Below are positions 10,831-23,436 of a DNA stretch of 64,000 nucleotides, in pieces. Source of the DNA: Ascaphus truei. Its lineage: Eukaryota; Chordata; Amphibia; Anura; Ascaphidae. The position numbers were made by a program, and so were the translations under genes. Below the pieces are notes generated by a model that was not told the origin of the DNA, ran no database searches, and was given only the letters and a program-made list of their open reading frames with translations. Positions within the stretch are counted from its first letter, which is position 1. Every line of letters begins with the position of its first letter. The stretch lies in contig CM071568.1 in the NCBI GenBank assembly GCA_036426205.1, positions 35,567,623 through 35,631,622 of the forward strand, written 5' to 3'.

Positions 10831-11708
10831 AAACCTAGGTACTTCCCTTTTCCCTGTAGAAAAACAAGTGCTCCCAGACAAACCAAAAACCCATCAGAAA
10901 TGCAATTAAGAATAAAGAACAGTATGTTGAAAGAAATCCCAAAATGGGAGATAAAGCACAAAATAGCTCAAATTACTGAAGTGCTAATGACATACAGATA
11001 GGCGGTCACATATAAAGCAGCTTTGTACTAATATTATTCGAGAAAATAATATACCAGAGAACCAGTCTGCTCCTAACAATTAGGTATACACAATGCTATA
11101 TCAGAACCCCATAGGCAATAAGGATATAAAAAACTGTGGTACACAAAAAGGATCAAACCAACTGGTGCCACGGCCTGCCAGACGCCTAAGGCAAACAGCA
11201 GGTTAAATCATTTAAATACCGTGCTGCACATGACATCATAGGGGGCAGGTTTAGCTCGAATATAGTCCTGATTTGTCTTCCAGGTACTCCACCCCCTCTC
11301 TCCGTGCTGCTCGTATGCTGCGATGAGAGAGATAATCAGAGTCTGGTGTGTAACATCAGTGAGAGACAGAAACCCTCCTGGATTGGATGCTGTGCCTGCA
11401 GGTATTTCACTTCCATAAACACAGTGTTTTGTCAGGACTGCCAGACAACCCATTGGTTGATGTATCAGTGTCACAAGCCGGAGAGGACCAATCAGTGGGC
11501 TTGGTATACGATGCCACAAAGTAATCAGATCAGCGCTGTCCACAGGAAAATTTCTCCATTAACGAATGCATAACGATATCCCCACCTTTAAGGGTACCCA
11601 TGGATATATAATAAAGACAAAAAAGAAAGAGAATTATATCAGAAATGCACTATCAAACAGTATGTGTAGACATTGTTCCTACAAACATAAAGAATACTGT
11701 TAGACACT
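10831..11708. other. Unclassified repeat-like sequence
   Basis: No gene is supported. At 11401-11445 the minus strand has a weaker CTGACAA...AGTGAAAT arrangement resembling the same motif family. The rest is unassigned. Confidence 0.4.
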
Positions 11709-13633
11709 CTGGGCCTCATGCACTAAGCGTTCATAAGCTACTTATCGACCCCTTATCGGCCAAAATGCCTACTCCGATTCAGTAAGCATTGATAAGTGGG
11801 CGATAAATGCCTGAATCACCAAAAAAACTTTTGAACAAAATCAAATCGCCAACATTTCGGAATGTTCATAAATACGCGTGATTCTAGTAGCCGCGAGTAG
11901 GTTACCCTGTAATCCTAGCAGGGGTAAGTTCAACTTTTATTTACTATTTGTTGGCTTGCTAATGTTCTATTTTTAATGGGCAAATGCGCTATTATCGAGA
12001 TAAAAAAAGCCTTTTGCCCATTGCAGTGTCTGTTGAAGAGGGGGCTGGGGAGTGGGGGTTGTTGGGTGGCCATTGCTTGCCAATGTAGCCATCTTTGACC
12101 CATTGAGGGCATTGATGACCACAGTAACATTCAATAGATGAAATGGCTAGAGTTTTTTTTTTATAGTAATGTATTTTATTGAAGCAAAATTCACCAAGCA
12201 TTGGATTGTTCACCCACTAATAGGGACCATGAACTGGGTTTACTCTACTGATGATGTGTTGTTGCAATAATAATCTTTGCTGTAGTGATTATTGGCAAAT
12301 CATTTTTAACAATCTTCGGCTAATAGCACTTTTGCCCAGTCCTGTGTGATGTTGGTGGTAGAGGGAGTGGGTGAAGGGGGTGGTTGTCCCGGGGAGCGTG
12401 TTTAGGCCATGCGGGATGTGTTAACCCCTTTATTACCTTAGTGGTTGTAACCACTATGGTAATGATGGGTTTAACTCTTCCCGCAACCTTCCCGGTAGGC
12501 CTAATCACCCACCCACATGCAAATACAAACTTCACCCACCTTCTATAACCCCCAAAAAACTAGGCACTGGTATTTAACCCTTAGCCACTAAGTTAATGAA
12601 GCTGGGTATAAATGTATTTTTGTTACATAGGATTGAAGTAGGGGGTCCCCGGAGCTGATATTAATTTGGGTCAGCTCCGGAGACCCCAGGCTTCAATCTT
12701 ATACACGAAAAATAATTTTTATCCATCACATGCACATCGCGGATGTAAGGAATCAGGGGCCACGTCCCTTGCAGCGTGACCCCTCCTTACCCACTACCAG
12801 TACTGCAGTGGCTGCTGCCCCTGCCCCCCGTCGCTACCCATGCCGCCTCCCAGTGCATACCTTGAACTCTGCCATCGCCATCTTGGATTCTGGCACTGGT
12901 GTTACAGACTCTCAGCTGTGCTCTGCTATTTCCTGGTCTCTCAGCCACTTACGAGCAGCTCCTTGACACGCCTCCGCCATGCCCCTCGTCCGGATTGGTC
13001 ACTGTCGATTTAAATATCCTGCTTTGCCTTCACTTCCTTGCTCTGCATAGCTCCTTGCTTCCTGTGTAGCCTGGAAACTGTGTCGTGCTCCTGTTTGTCT
13101 TTACTCCTACAGATTTGAACCGGCTTGTCTGACTTACCTCCCTGGCTCCCGACTTCGGCTACCCATCACCATTCTTACCTCTTGACCCTTGGACACGGAA
13201 ACGGATTTGACTACAGAACTCTCTATACTCCTGAACTCGGCAAGTACAACGACTATTCAAAATCTTAATACAGGCCTGGCCATGCTACAACCACATCCCG
13301 GACCCGCTCCCTCTGCTGTCGGTATGTATATTCAACATCCCACCTCAGTACAGGGGACTGGCCTGGTCTGCGGGCTGCACAGCGTGACAGTGGATCCATC
13401 TCGCCTCCTTTTAGGTGGTGATATCTGAATCTGCAAGTTGCAGCCACGTGGTGCATCTCAAAGCTAACTGTATAGCTTGATTTCTCAAAAAAAGCGATTT
13501 TAAACATTTTTAGAGCAACCGCTTGGTTTGTCATTGTGAGAGTGCTACCGATCAGGAAGAAGCAGTTTTCGAGCGAACTTGAAAAATGCTTAAAACTGTC
13601 GACAAGTCAGTTATCGAAGATACCTGAATAGGC
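11709..13633. mobile_element. Probable TIR DNA transposon without transposase
   Basis: The left end (GGGCCTCATGCACTAAGCG...ACTTATCGA) resembles the reverse complement of the right end (GGGGCCTATTCAGG...CTTCGATAACTGACTTGTCGA), giving imperfect terminal inverted repeats of about 45 bp. No transposase ORF is present. No clear target duplication is seen, so family and exact edges are uncertain. A related CGATAAGTGGG block occurs at 33776-34115. Confidence 0.5.
12631..12700. repeat. Long hairpin palindrome
   Basis: GATTGAAG...GGTCCCCGGAGCTGA on the left pairs with TCAGCTCCGGAGACC...CTTCAATC on the right around a short AT loop. A related, weaker hairpin lies at 39886-39945. Confidence 0.8.
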
Positions 13634-14354
13634 CCCTATGCCTCTTTATATATATATATTTCATTTTATTACTATAATTGAGAAATCTGCCACAGTTACC
13701 ATCGTGACATCAAGATACTGCTGCGCCCGCCTTTAACCTCCTACTTGCCCGCATTTATCCGGGCGATATCTCCGTTTTAGCGGAGTTTCCAGCGTGGCGG
13801 CCGCATTCATCAGATAAGCGCTAATGGCAGTTATCATTGAAAGCGCCCGCGGCGCAGGAAAACTAAAAAAAAAAAGCCGCGCGCCGCCGCGTTTTTAAAA
13901 ACCCCACGGTGGCAGCCGCAGAAGGCTAAAGTCGGCCGCCACTGTACTTTGCTCTTACAGAGGAAACTGTCAGTTCTGTCCCAGTATCTCAGGAAAATTG
14001 ACGGGCATCTTGCAGAAAATCCCCTGTAATGGACCATCAGATTAACACAGCGGGGGTCCCTTTGTTTGAATGGGACACTGCCTATTTTGCCTATTCAAAT
14101 GCATATGCATAGGCCACATGGGAATTTAATTATGTATACTGCTGTGGAGATTCATGTCATTCTCTGTTTTTATTTATATTTCCTAGTAGGGCATGGATGT
14201 GTGAATGTATTCCAGCGATTAAACAATGAATCCACTATGATCACCCTCCATTTTTTACAGGATTGGATCTACTGGCAACTTTTCATACATTCTATTTGAC
14301 CTTCACATTCGATTAGTCCAGACCCTGAAATATTGGTTTTGCTCTCTCTCTCTA
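13634..14354. other. GC-rich then AT-rich sequence, no gene
   Basis: 13840-13920 is GC-rich with a CTCCG/CGGAG palindrome upstream (about 13770). 14034-14070 holds GATTAACACAGCGGGGGTCCC and TTTGAATGGGAC, a sequence pair that recurs inside the MITE at 53792. No ORF is supported. Confidence 0.5.
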
Positions 14355-14696
14355 AGGCCTAACAGATTAGGACCCAGCTATATCAGAGACTGTTTTAGGG
14401 TGAAATTATATCTTGGCTTTATTGAGCCTGTTCCTTTAACCAGGCAAAACATACAAAAACAACAAAATAACAAACCCCCCAATTGTAAGGGCTAACTTAT
14501 TTCCCCAACTGCTCTCTGCAGGACTGGAGGTATATTCCCATTACCAGCCTATCACCCAAAGTCTCAGGAAGTACCTCAAGCAGATGGCCCTCCTAATCAG
14601 CCAGGTGGAATCTGCTTGATTGTCTGTGTGCAATTAAACAGCACACTGTTGGATTTAGAGGCAGTTTCTCTCAAACAGTGATACGTCCCTGTTACA
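14355..14696 (-). repeat. Shortened solo LTR related to the 575 bp LTR
   Basis: The right part (TAATCAGCCAGGTGG..., CACACTGTTGGATTTAGAGGCA..., CCCTGTTACA) and the left part (GTGAAATTATATCTTGGCTTTATTGAGCCTGTTCC broken by substitutions) follow the same order as the LTR at 4939-5513, with an internal deletion. CTCTA occurs at 14350-14354 and at 14697-14701, a possible target duplication, although the left copy lies in a CT repeat. Confidence 0.65.
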
Positions 14697-15952
14697 CTCT
14701 ACACACTGTTCACATCTATTGTCAATCATTCCCGTGGACACTCTCTTTGGCTTCCTTTATAAACTGATCACTTACAATTCCTGGTTGCAAGATGAATGGC
14801 TTTTACCCTAGCCTTTTACCCTAGCATTCAATTCAGCCTTGTTATCAGAGCATCTATTTGTCTGACTTGCTTGCTGCCTGATCTTCTGACTTCCTTACTA
14901 TACTTGTGACTTCTTCCGACCCTAGCCTGCCTGATTACATTGTTGCTTTCCACCAACCCTTTTCAGACCTTCAATTCTGACTAGTCCATTGTACAATACT
15001 GTGTTTGTATGTTGCTCCTGAGCTGCACCAACTCTGTGACACGTTTCCACAACCATGCTGTGTCTCAATTTTTATGCACCTGCCATCGGGAACCACTCCC
15101 TTCTTTTGAGGCCATTATCATTGGTGCATTTCACTCTCTCTGTCCCCCTGCTTTCTTCTCCAGTAAAACCATATTTACAGGTCTGGGTGAATCAAGTGTT
15201 TAGGTCAAATCAAATGTGCAAATAGTGACTACCAGCAGAATTGCATACATTTTGACAAATATTCAAAGACTTTTTTAAAATAGGTTACTCACATGTTTTT
15301 AAAGTAATCTGATCATTTTTGCACTTGCAAGTAAACATCATATTAGCGTGGCTTCAAATGTTGGCAAATAATTCACCCATCTCTACTCCAGGGCTGATTC
15401 TCACTATTTTCATCTACAGAGACCCCTGGTTCCTGAGAAATGTACAGGTGAAGTACTGTATTATTTCCTTCTTTTTTGGGGGAGGATTTAAATAGCCATC
15501 CAGTAGGAAGCCACGACCAAGAATGTTGCAGCTTTTTATTCGCTTGAGATTTGATAGTCCTTTTGCTTCCCATGAGTGATATTTTAACCCAGTAACATTA
15601 CCAATAAGTAGTGTGTTACAGTGTTAGAAGTATTTAGGGCCCATGGTGTATAAACTAGTGTTGGTGCGTGGCAACAAGAACAGATGGCACGGTAGCACTG
15701 GTCAGCTTTTCCTGTATCTCAGTGGGATATTTGTTGACTCATTGGACTGATTGAAACCTTTAATAATTCTGATGAGGCAACTTACAGTATAGGGAGAAGG
15801 GAAAATCTATGTGTAATCCTATTGGGAAAGGGTGCTTCTAGAGGATTAATAGTTGATGAACAAAAAAAAGTAGCTGAAAGAAAAGCAATTCCTCTTAATT
15901 GGGACATAATACAATAATCTAAATATCTTGTGAATTAATTAATTATCATTGA
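14697..15952. other. No gene or repeat recognised
   Basis: AT-rich interval with only short random ORFs. Its end merges into an (ATA)n run at 15953. Confidence 0.5.
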
Positions 15953-16171
15953 TATTATAATAATAATAATAATAACAGCATGTTCTTGTATAGCGCTGCT
16001 AGTTTTATGTAGCGCTTTACAGAGACATCTATGTTTTTGGTGCCTGAGGCACAGGGAGATAAAGTGACTTGCCCAAGGTCACAAGGAGCTGACACCGGGA
16101 ATTGAACCAGCCTCCCCTGCTGCTCAGTGCCAGTCAGTGTCTTTACTCACTAAGCCACTCCTTCTCCCCAA
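15953..16171 (-). mobile_element. tRNA-derived SINE of MIR-like layout with an L2-type tail
   Basis: Read on minus it starts GGGGAGAAGGAG, has an A-box-like TGGCTTAGTGAGTAAAGAC (16139-16157) and a B-box-like GGTTCAATTCCCGG (16095-16108). It then has the MIR-type central block CCTTGGGCAAGTCACTT, and ends with TGTAAAGCGCTACATAAAAC...GCGCTATA followed by (TTA)n. The last block resembles the 3' end of the L2 LINE at 38550-38590 in this same window, which suggests mobilisation by L2 machinery. Confidence 0.82.
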
Positions 16172-17262
16172 TGCAATATGATGCAATATACCTTTTAAAT
16201 GGTTACTTGAAATAGATTAAGCTTCAAAATAATAAAACTAATTATGAAAATTAGTGAAGGAGAGCCCAGCTGTGCCACACCTGTTGTGGCTAACTAGCTG
16301 CACCTGAAGTATTAGAGGTGTAGGGATCTCAGTTAAGCTCTCTTAAAATTAGTAACAAACACTTGGAATGATATGGTGGTGTTACTACACGAATGTGACA
16401 ATAAAACATACACAAAAGCCTTACTCTAATTTAACATTCTACAGTATTGCTAATGGTAGATAAAAAAACTTGCTGCGATGACTGTTAATCAATTAATTGT
16501 GTAGAATAGAGCCTGATAAAGCTTGACCTATGAAGAGCAATAAGGCAGACTTGGTATATTGTACAAGGCATTACCTTAACAAAGCACTTGCATGCGAAAC
16601 GGCCGTCGGTTTTAAGCGCCAGCACTGACGTCATCCCTCAGTTCCTGATCCGGTGGGGACATACTACTGCAGCCTTGGATCAATCTGCGGCCTTCCAGGT
16701 TGCTTCTCTTGGGGTCTTAAACAGATAGATATGGGTCTTTAGAGCAGTTCTGATCAATATTGTTATAGTTAAGATCTCTCTATCACTGTGGCATGCCTCT
16801 ACTACAGCTAGTGCAGTACTGACCAGCCTGTATATCACAGGTTAGAGATATACACAATCTAGCTATAGCAGTCATTTTTTCTATTGCTTTGAGTTTACCA
16901 TCATTAGATGAGTTTACTTGTTAATCCCTCCCTCCCCAGCCCTATTCCCATCTCCTCTCAACAGGAGAGTATATACAATATGCAGGAAGTTAGATTAGTT
17001 GTGTATCTGACCATCTGATGCTGATATAGCCTCATTACAGCATCTAATAGTGCATATAATTACTAGTTGTCTGATCTAATCACCTATATTGGGATCTGTA
17101 CTAACCAACCCTAACATATCATCTATATTCAGGAAGGTTAGACACTATCACTCTGAGCCTAGAGTGGTTGTATTATCACTTACCTGGATAGAATAACCCC
17201 AAACCTCTCTAAATGGATTCTGTTTCTATTTATACTTTTTATTCTTAATGTTATTGACTTTT
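16172..17262. other. Unassigned sequence with one hammerhead-like motif
   Basis: No ORF is supported. The motif at 16573-16611 is listed separately; a perfect TGACGTCA lies just after it at 16626-16633. The remainder is unclassified. Confidence 0.5.
16573..16611 (+). repeat. Hammerhead-like motif, copy 2 (+)
   Basis: TTAACAA, then a GCA/TGC hairpin, then GAAAC-GGCC-GTC. ACC just before the motif can pair with GGT just after GTC. Confidence 0.4.
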
Positions 17263-17618
17263 ACATAGTTACATAGTAGATGAGGTTGAAAAAAGACGTA
17301 TGTCCATCAAGTTCAACCTATGCTACATTTAGACACCAAATACTTTATCCTATATCTATACTTACTTATTGATCCAGAGGAAGGCAAACAAAAACCCCAA
17401 AGTCATATCATCCAATGATATCTCATACGGGGAAAATTAAATTCCTTCCTGACTCCAAGAATTGGCAATCGAATAAATCCCTGGATCATCATCCTTCCCA
17501 TTATGCTTATTTGATATATCCCTGTTTACCTTTCCCATCTAAAAAGGTGTCCAACCTTTTTTTGAACAAATCAATTGTATCCGCCATCACAGTCTCCATG
17601 GGTAATGAATTCCACATT

Positions 17619-18185
17619 TTAACTGCCCTTACTGTAAAGAACCCTATCCTTTGTTTCTGGTAAAATCTCCTTTCCTCCAAACTTAAGGGATGGCCCGAGT
17701 CCTCTGTACTGCCTGTGGGATGAATAGTTCTTTTGAAAGCTCCTTGTATTGTCCCTGAATATATTTGTACAGTATATAGTTATCATATCCCCTCTTAGAC
17801 GCCTCTTTTCTAATGTAAATAAATCTAATTTAGCTAGTCTCTCCTCATAAGTTAGGTTGTCCATCCCCTTTATTAATTTTGTGACTCTTCTCTGCACTCT
17901 CTCTAGTTCCATAATGTCTTTTCTTAGGATTGGTGCCCAAAATTGTACTCCATATTCAAGGTGTGGTCTTACTAATGCTTTGTAAAGGGGCATAATTATA
18001 TTCACTTCCCTTCCATCCATTGCCCATTTGATGCAAGATAAGATCTTGTTTGCCTTTGCAGCTACTGCATGACTTTGGGCACTATTGCTAAGCCTGCTGT
18101 CTACAAGCATTCCTAAATCCTCTCCATCAAGGATTCCCCCAATTTGTCCCCATTTAATTTGTAAGTCACCTTTATATTCTTGCAT
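17619..18185 (-). pseudogene. CR1 LINE C-terminal region
   Basis: 188-codon open frame on minus. HLEYGVQFWAP (about 17965-17930) and RRLRGDMITIYK-like residues are typical of the CR1 C-terminal domain. The frame ends where the 3' UTR begins. Confidence 0.8.
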
Positions 18186-18493
18186 CCCAAATGCATAACC
18201 TTACATTTATCTGTATTAAACCTCATCTGCCATTTACCTGCCCACGTTTCCAGTCTCTCCAAGTCCTTCTAAAGAGAAATTACATCCTGCTCTGATTCTA
18301 TTACCTTACACAATTTAATATCATCTGCAAAGATGGAGACTTTGCTCTCGATCCCAACCTCAAGGTCATTAATAAACAAGTTAAAAAGCAGGGGTCCCAG
18401 TACTGATCCCTGAGGTACTCCACTCACAACTTTAGCCCAACCTGAAAAAGTTAGATTTATGACAACCCTCTGTTGTCTGTCCTTTAACCAGTT

Positions 18494-19278
18494 TTAAATC
18501 CAGGTGCATATATTATTACTGAGTCCAATTTTCTTTATTTTGTACACCAACCTCTTGTGTGAAACCGTATCAAAAGCCTTTGCAAAATCTAAGTAGACCA
18601 CATCAACTGCATTACCCTGGTCTAAATTCCTACTTACCTCCTCAAAGAAACAAATAAGGTTAGTTTGGCAAGATCTATCCTTCATAAATCCATGCTGACT
18701 ATTACTAATAATTTTGTTTTACATGAGGTATTTCTGAATATTATCCCGTATTAAGCCTTCAAGTAGTTTCCCCACTATTGAAATCAGGCTTACAGGTCTG
18801 TAATTTCTCGGTTGTGATCTAGCTCCCTTTTTAAATATAGGCACCACATCTGCTTTTCGCCAATCTTGTGGTACTGAGCCTGTGGAAATTGATTCCTTGA
18901 ATATTAAATATAATGGTTTGGCTATTACTGAGCTTAACTCCTTGAGAACTCTTGGATGTATGCCATTGGGGCCAGGTGCCTTATTTACTTTAATTTTTTC
19001 AAGTCGCTTATGAAATCCTTCGTCAGTTAACAATTGTTCATTAATATGGAGGTTGTGGCTTCCTCCTGCGGCACTAGTATTTAACTTGATTCTTCCCTGG
19101 TAAACACAGAGACAAAGAATTTGTTTAATACCTCAGCTTTTTCCTTATCTCCAATAATCTGCCTACCCATCTCACACTGAAAGGGTCCTATATTTTCTTT
19201 ACTCATTTTTTTGTTATTAAGGTACATAAATAACTTTTTAGGTTTGACCTTACTTTCTATTGTAAACCTTTTTTTCAT
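18494..19278 (-). pseudogene. CR1 LINE reverse transcriptase
   Basis: On minus: KAPGPNGIHPRVLKEL (about 18985-18940), NYRPVSLISIVGKLLE (about 18810-18765), then after a frameshift VVYLDFAKAFDTVSHKRL (about 18610-18550). The last is RT motif A with the catalytic Asp. The following [15 protein letters not shown] motif B and the ADD box can be glimpsed near 18420-18310, with stops. Confidence 0.85.
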
Positions 19279-19608
19279 TATACATTTTTGCTAATTTGAT
19301 TGCCCTTTTGCAATTTTTGTTACATTCCTTATAATTCAGATATGATGTCTCCGTCCCTTCTGACTAAAAGAATCTAAACACCTTCCTCTTCTTGTCCATT
19401 ACCTCCCCTACCAGTTTATTTAGCCACATTGGTTTTAACTTATTTATTTTATACTTATTATCCAAGTGTATACACTGATAAGTGTGCTTTTCTAACAATG
19501 TTTTAAAGACTGCCCATTTATCTTCTACATTTTTCCTTGCAAAAACTTAATCCCAGTGTATTACTTGTAGATTAGACCTCCGTTTATTAAAATCTGCCTT
19601 TCTAAAGT

Positions 19609-20060
19609 TTAAGGTCTTTGTTGAACCCAAGTAATCTGTTTTTGATAATTTATTTCAAATGAGACCATGTTATGATCACTGTTACCCAAATGTTCCAGTA
19701 CTTGAATATTTGTTATTACTTCTACATTGTTTGATATGACCAAATCTAGAACGGCCCCTCTCCTGGTTGGTTCCTCAATAATTTGGGTCATATAATTGTC
19801 TTTAAGCACCCCAAGAACCTGTTTCCTTTTGTTGTAATGCTAATATCATTGCCCCAGTCTATGTCTGGATAATTAAAATCCCCCATTATGCAAACATGAC
19901 CCAGTTTTGATTCCTTCTCCATTTGCAAAAGTATTTTAGCTTCCTCAATTTCACAGATATTTGGTGGTTTATAGCATATTCCCACAAACATTTTCTTTAT
20001 ACTTTTACCTCCACTGCTAATTTCTATCCACACAATCTCTACATTTTCACCATTCCCTTC
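19609..20060 (-). pseudogene. CR1 LINE endonuclease, C-terminal half
   Basis: On minus the frame reads FVGICYKPP, then MGDFNYPDIDW (near 19880-19850), the endonuclease catalytic GDFN motif, and after a frameshift NSDHNMVSFEI (about 19690-19650), the SDH motif. The N-terminal half of the domain is missing. Confidence 0.8.
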
Positions 20061-20334
20061 ATAGACATCATCCCTTATAATAGGTTTTAGATCCGGTTTA
20101 ACATGTTGTTTGTTTGCATCACATAGGTGGGGGGTGCTAACCGTGTCACACCAATATTACTTATTTTATTTATTTTTTGCTTAAAGTAACTAATAAAGTT
20201 ATGTATTTAATCACTCATCTGGATACACTGATGCACTGTGATTATCCTCTATGGCTGTATATCTCTAACCACAATACAGCACATCAGATCCCTCCGACAT
20301 TTATATAGTATGTTCTCTGTTCTAAGTCAAGACT

Positions 20335-20760
20335 GTTATTTATTTATTATAAAATGTTTTACCAGGAAGTAATACATTGAGCATTACCTTTAATTTTCAA
20401 GTATGTCCTGGGCATAGAGTTATAATGACAAATAATACATAGTTACATAAGTGAACATGGTATACATTATATACAAGACATTGCATGCACAGTTAGAGAT
20501 AATATATGTTATAGGTGTATTTTACAGTTGCAGACCAGATTCAAATGTGAGACAGCTTTAGTTTTGAAAGAATTTAGACTGGTGGTGGTTTTGAGAGTCT
20601 CCGGTAAATTGTTCCAGTTTTTGGGTGCATGGTAAGTGAAGGAGGGGCGGCCGGATTCTTTGCTTAACCTTGGGACCATGAACAGTCTTTTGGAGTCAGA
20701 TATCAGTGATAAGTGCTGCATGTGGTAGGGGTGAAGAGCTTGTTCAGGTAGACAGTTGGT
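20335..20760 (-). pseudogene. LINE RT C-terminal fragment, copy 1 (L2/Rex1 group)
   Basis: The minus-strand 70-codon frame at 20509-20721 contains SFTYHAPKNWNNLPETL and SLNSFKTKAVSHL. This is the post-RT block of L2 and Rex1 type LINEs (AP..WN.LP..L....SL..FK). The 3' end carries an (AAATA)-like tail at 20335-20350. A second copy of the same family is at 54452-55240. Confidence 0.75.
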
Positions 20761-21863
20761 TGCTTGTGTTACTCACATTAGCTCTATGTTAATATTATTA
20801 TTTGGGGTCTGAGTATCGATAACATAAAGGTCTTTTCGCTTTGTGTTTTTGCTTTACCCAGCTACTTCTCTATGCACCCTACTCATTATACAGTATTTCC
20901 CCATCACAATACTCCACGCAGCATGAACGCGGCCAATCGCCCCCAGGCACCCGCGCTTATCGCTTTGTGGAATATCATGGATTCTGTTTCTTTGGGTGCA
21001 ATAAAATGAATGAATTGTAATGTGTATAGTACTGTGCACTGTACTACTGTGTACATTTAAGGTGTTTAAAAACCAGAACTCTAAAATTTAATTTTCTGCA
21101 CTCGCCGAACTCGTGTATTGAGGCGGTAAGGTTTGAAGACATCCCGCGTCATGACATCGGTATTCCGATGAACACAACGCGTGATTTGTTTGAATAATGG
21201 CCGCTGCAGCTATATCTACTTATGATCTGAAAAATATGCATCGTCCAGGACTTCATAGGACTAACATTTTGTCACACATAGTCAAATTCTGTGGTGACAA
21301 ATATTAATATTTCAGGTGCCTAAAACAGTTCTGCTCTGCTCACAATAACTTAAAAATGTAATCTCAGAAGAATTATTATGTTGGACCCTCCCTATGGAAT
21401 TAATCCTAACCTTAAAATGTTATGTTGCTTATTTTTGCAACAGTCCCAGGCTCTTTATTTTGATACTGAATGATCAGTGTTATGGTAGAGGCCAAAGGAA
21501 GAAGTGTGAGGATGTCAGGATGATGGGTTTTCTTAAAGATTTAAATGTTAATGGCACTTTTAAATGTCTGAAGGGTGGTGGGTGGGGAATGATGATTAAT
21601 AGAGAGATGTTTTAAAGTGGCTCAGGGAAGAAGAAGGAGAAAAAGAAGAAGAAGAAACCATGGGTAGAACAGAGACAGTGAGTGGATATTTGGAGTTAAG
21701 GTCTGAGATGTACTTTATAGATGGCCAGCATTGACTCATTACATCTCATTTCCTCAAGTCATTTACAGTAAGTACAATACAGAAGATAGTCACAGATACA
21801 TCATTCTTATTCAATCAACCAATTTCTGTGTACATTAATAAGACACTCTGGATGGCTTACTGT
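20761..21863. other. No gene recognised
   Basis: Mostly unique-looking AT-rich DNA. 21625-21660 is a purine run of GAAGAAGAA type. A CG-containing palindromic stretch occurs near 21100-21190. Short ORFs are not supported. Confidence 0.5.
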
Positions 21864-22015
21864 ACAAATGTAGCAGCTGTTAATGCTCGTGCAGGCGCAT
21901 TAAAGCGGGGCAAGCCAGCTGGAGTAAATGTCATTGCAATGCATTTGCAGTGCATGATAAAAGGAGTTGCACTCACTGGTACACACCAATAAGTGTGATA
22001 ACGCCTGGTACATCT
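21864..22015. repeat. Small MITE-like repeat, copy 1
   Basis: Left end TGTAGCAGCTGTTAATGC and right end GTGTGATAACGCCTGGTACA are imperfect inverted repeats. The same arrangement is clearer at 34666-34832, so both are probably copies of one short transposon family. Confidence 0.45.
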
Positions 22016-23398
22016 ATATATTCTGCATTTCTGTTTGACAGGTTAAATGAGAAAAACATTCACTGAATTGATGGATTCAGCAATATTTTAGAGGTCAATG
22101 ATTTTAAACATATTGTTTTGTTCACACCAAATAGGACATAAATGTAAAAATCTGAATCAAAGACGGGGTATGTTGTAAATACTGTAGTATTAGAATTACA
22201 GTATGTTTATCCAAATTGCTTGCTTAATTTTTAAATGATAATAATTATTCCTTGCATTAGCCATAGTCTCAGCAAGTTATCTTTTGGGGTCAAAATTATT
22301 GAAACAATTAAAAAGTGTCCAGTATTGAAAAAAAATGTATGTAGATATTCAATTACTGGCCATAAGCGCTACAAAAATGACAAATAAATGTAAATATATT
22401 ACCGTGCTTTGCAGTGACAGAAAATGGAAATGTTTTATTTTTTATTAAAATATATGCAAGTTGTTTGTAAATATAAATACTGTAAATTATTCACTCTATT
22501 TCCCAGTCAAAATGCAGAACACATTTATGATTAGGTTGATGTAGTACAGAGTTATTACCTTGAAAGTGCCTAACCTATAGCAGTATTTCAATTATGGCTT
22601 AATGTAGCATTTATTCATACATTGATGCTAGAGTGATAGCAATTTGATTTTACTACACAGCTTCTGCAAATCCTCTGTCAATTTCAAAAGTGAAATTAAA
22701 TATGAAAGATGAAATTATGTACAATGCTTTTGTTTACTCCTTCCCAGAACAGACACTTCTGAAAATCTGAGAAGACATCTTAAATTGAATAATACTTATT
22801 TGTAGTAAGGGCTGCTTACATTTGTTGGGCATCAAGACACAACACTTACATATTGCTGCTAAACTGAACCGTGGAGTTTTTCACTAAGAGTTACACTTTC
22901 AATACTCCCATGACCGTAATCATTGTCAGAGTTAATAGGCTTTAATTGAAGCTTTATAAATATAGTATGTCATTTCTAGAGTTTTCAAGAATCAAAACTA
23001 GGGCATACCTAGTGTTTGATAAATATAATGCTGTTTTTTCACTGGTTTTCTCCAGTTTTGCAGTCATGGGACTTTAGTAAATGTACCCTATAGTATATGA
23101 ACTATGGTCTTGTAGTGGTGTTTGCCCCACCCTGTTGTGGATTTAGGAGTACGGGGCACAATGTAATAAGGCGTGGCCTCGGCTTTCACGCCGAGCCACT
23201 CACTTCGCAGTGCGTGGCTTAGCTTCGTGCCAATCCCTGCACAATTAAGCAAGAAAAAGATTGCAACTTTTGCAACTTCCCCACGCAGTTCTCCCATTTT
23301 TGGCGGGAAACCACTTTCCTCACGCTGCAGATATATGAGGCAGGAAAGATACCCCTGGCTAAGCAAAAGCCCCTTCCAGTACACTGCACACTGCTCTC
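22016..23398. other. AT-rich sequence, no gene
   Basis: No ORF of note before 23088. The overlapping frames at 23088-23492 are spurious readings over a repeat that ends in a hammerhead-like motif. Confidence 0.5.
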
Positions 23399-23436
23399 TC
23401 TTTGATAATATGCCACTCGGCGTGAAACGTGTCAGA
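23399..23436 (+). repeat. Hammerhead-like motif, copy 3 (+)
   Basis: CTCT, then TTGATAA, then an ATGCC/GGCGT hairpin, then GAAAC-GT-GTC, then AGAG. The flanking CTCT and AGAG are complementary. An A/T-rich stretch follows. Confidence 0.45.

Larger units (their letters stand above)
17263..20110 (-). mobile_element. CR1-clade LINE, 5'-truncated and decayed
   Basis: A minus-strand non-LTR element whose protein can be followed from endonuclease to the C-terminus. Its 3' end at 17263 carries the ACATAGTTACATAGT type microsatellite tail known from vertebrate CR1 copies. Endonuclease, RT and C-terminal parts are given separately. Between them frameshifts and stops break the frame. The 5' break is near 20110, inside the endonuclease domain. 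Confidence 0.85.

Noticed and set aside
10437..10961. 174-codon minus-strand ORF with hydrophobic stretches
   Set aside because: AT-driven, crosses a dispersed repeat motif and has no domain; composition explains the hydrophobic residues.
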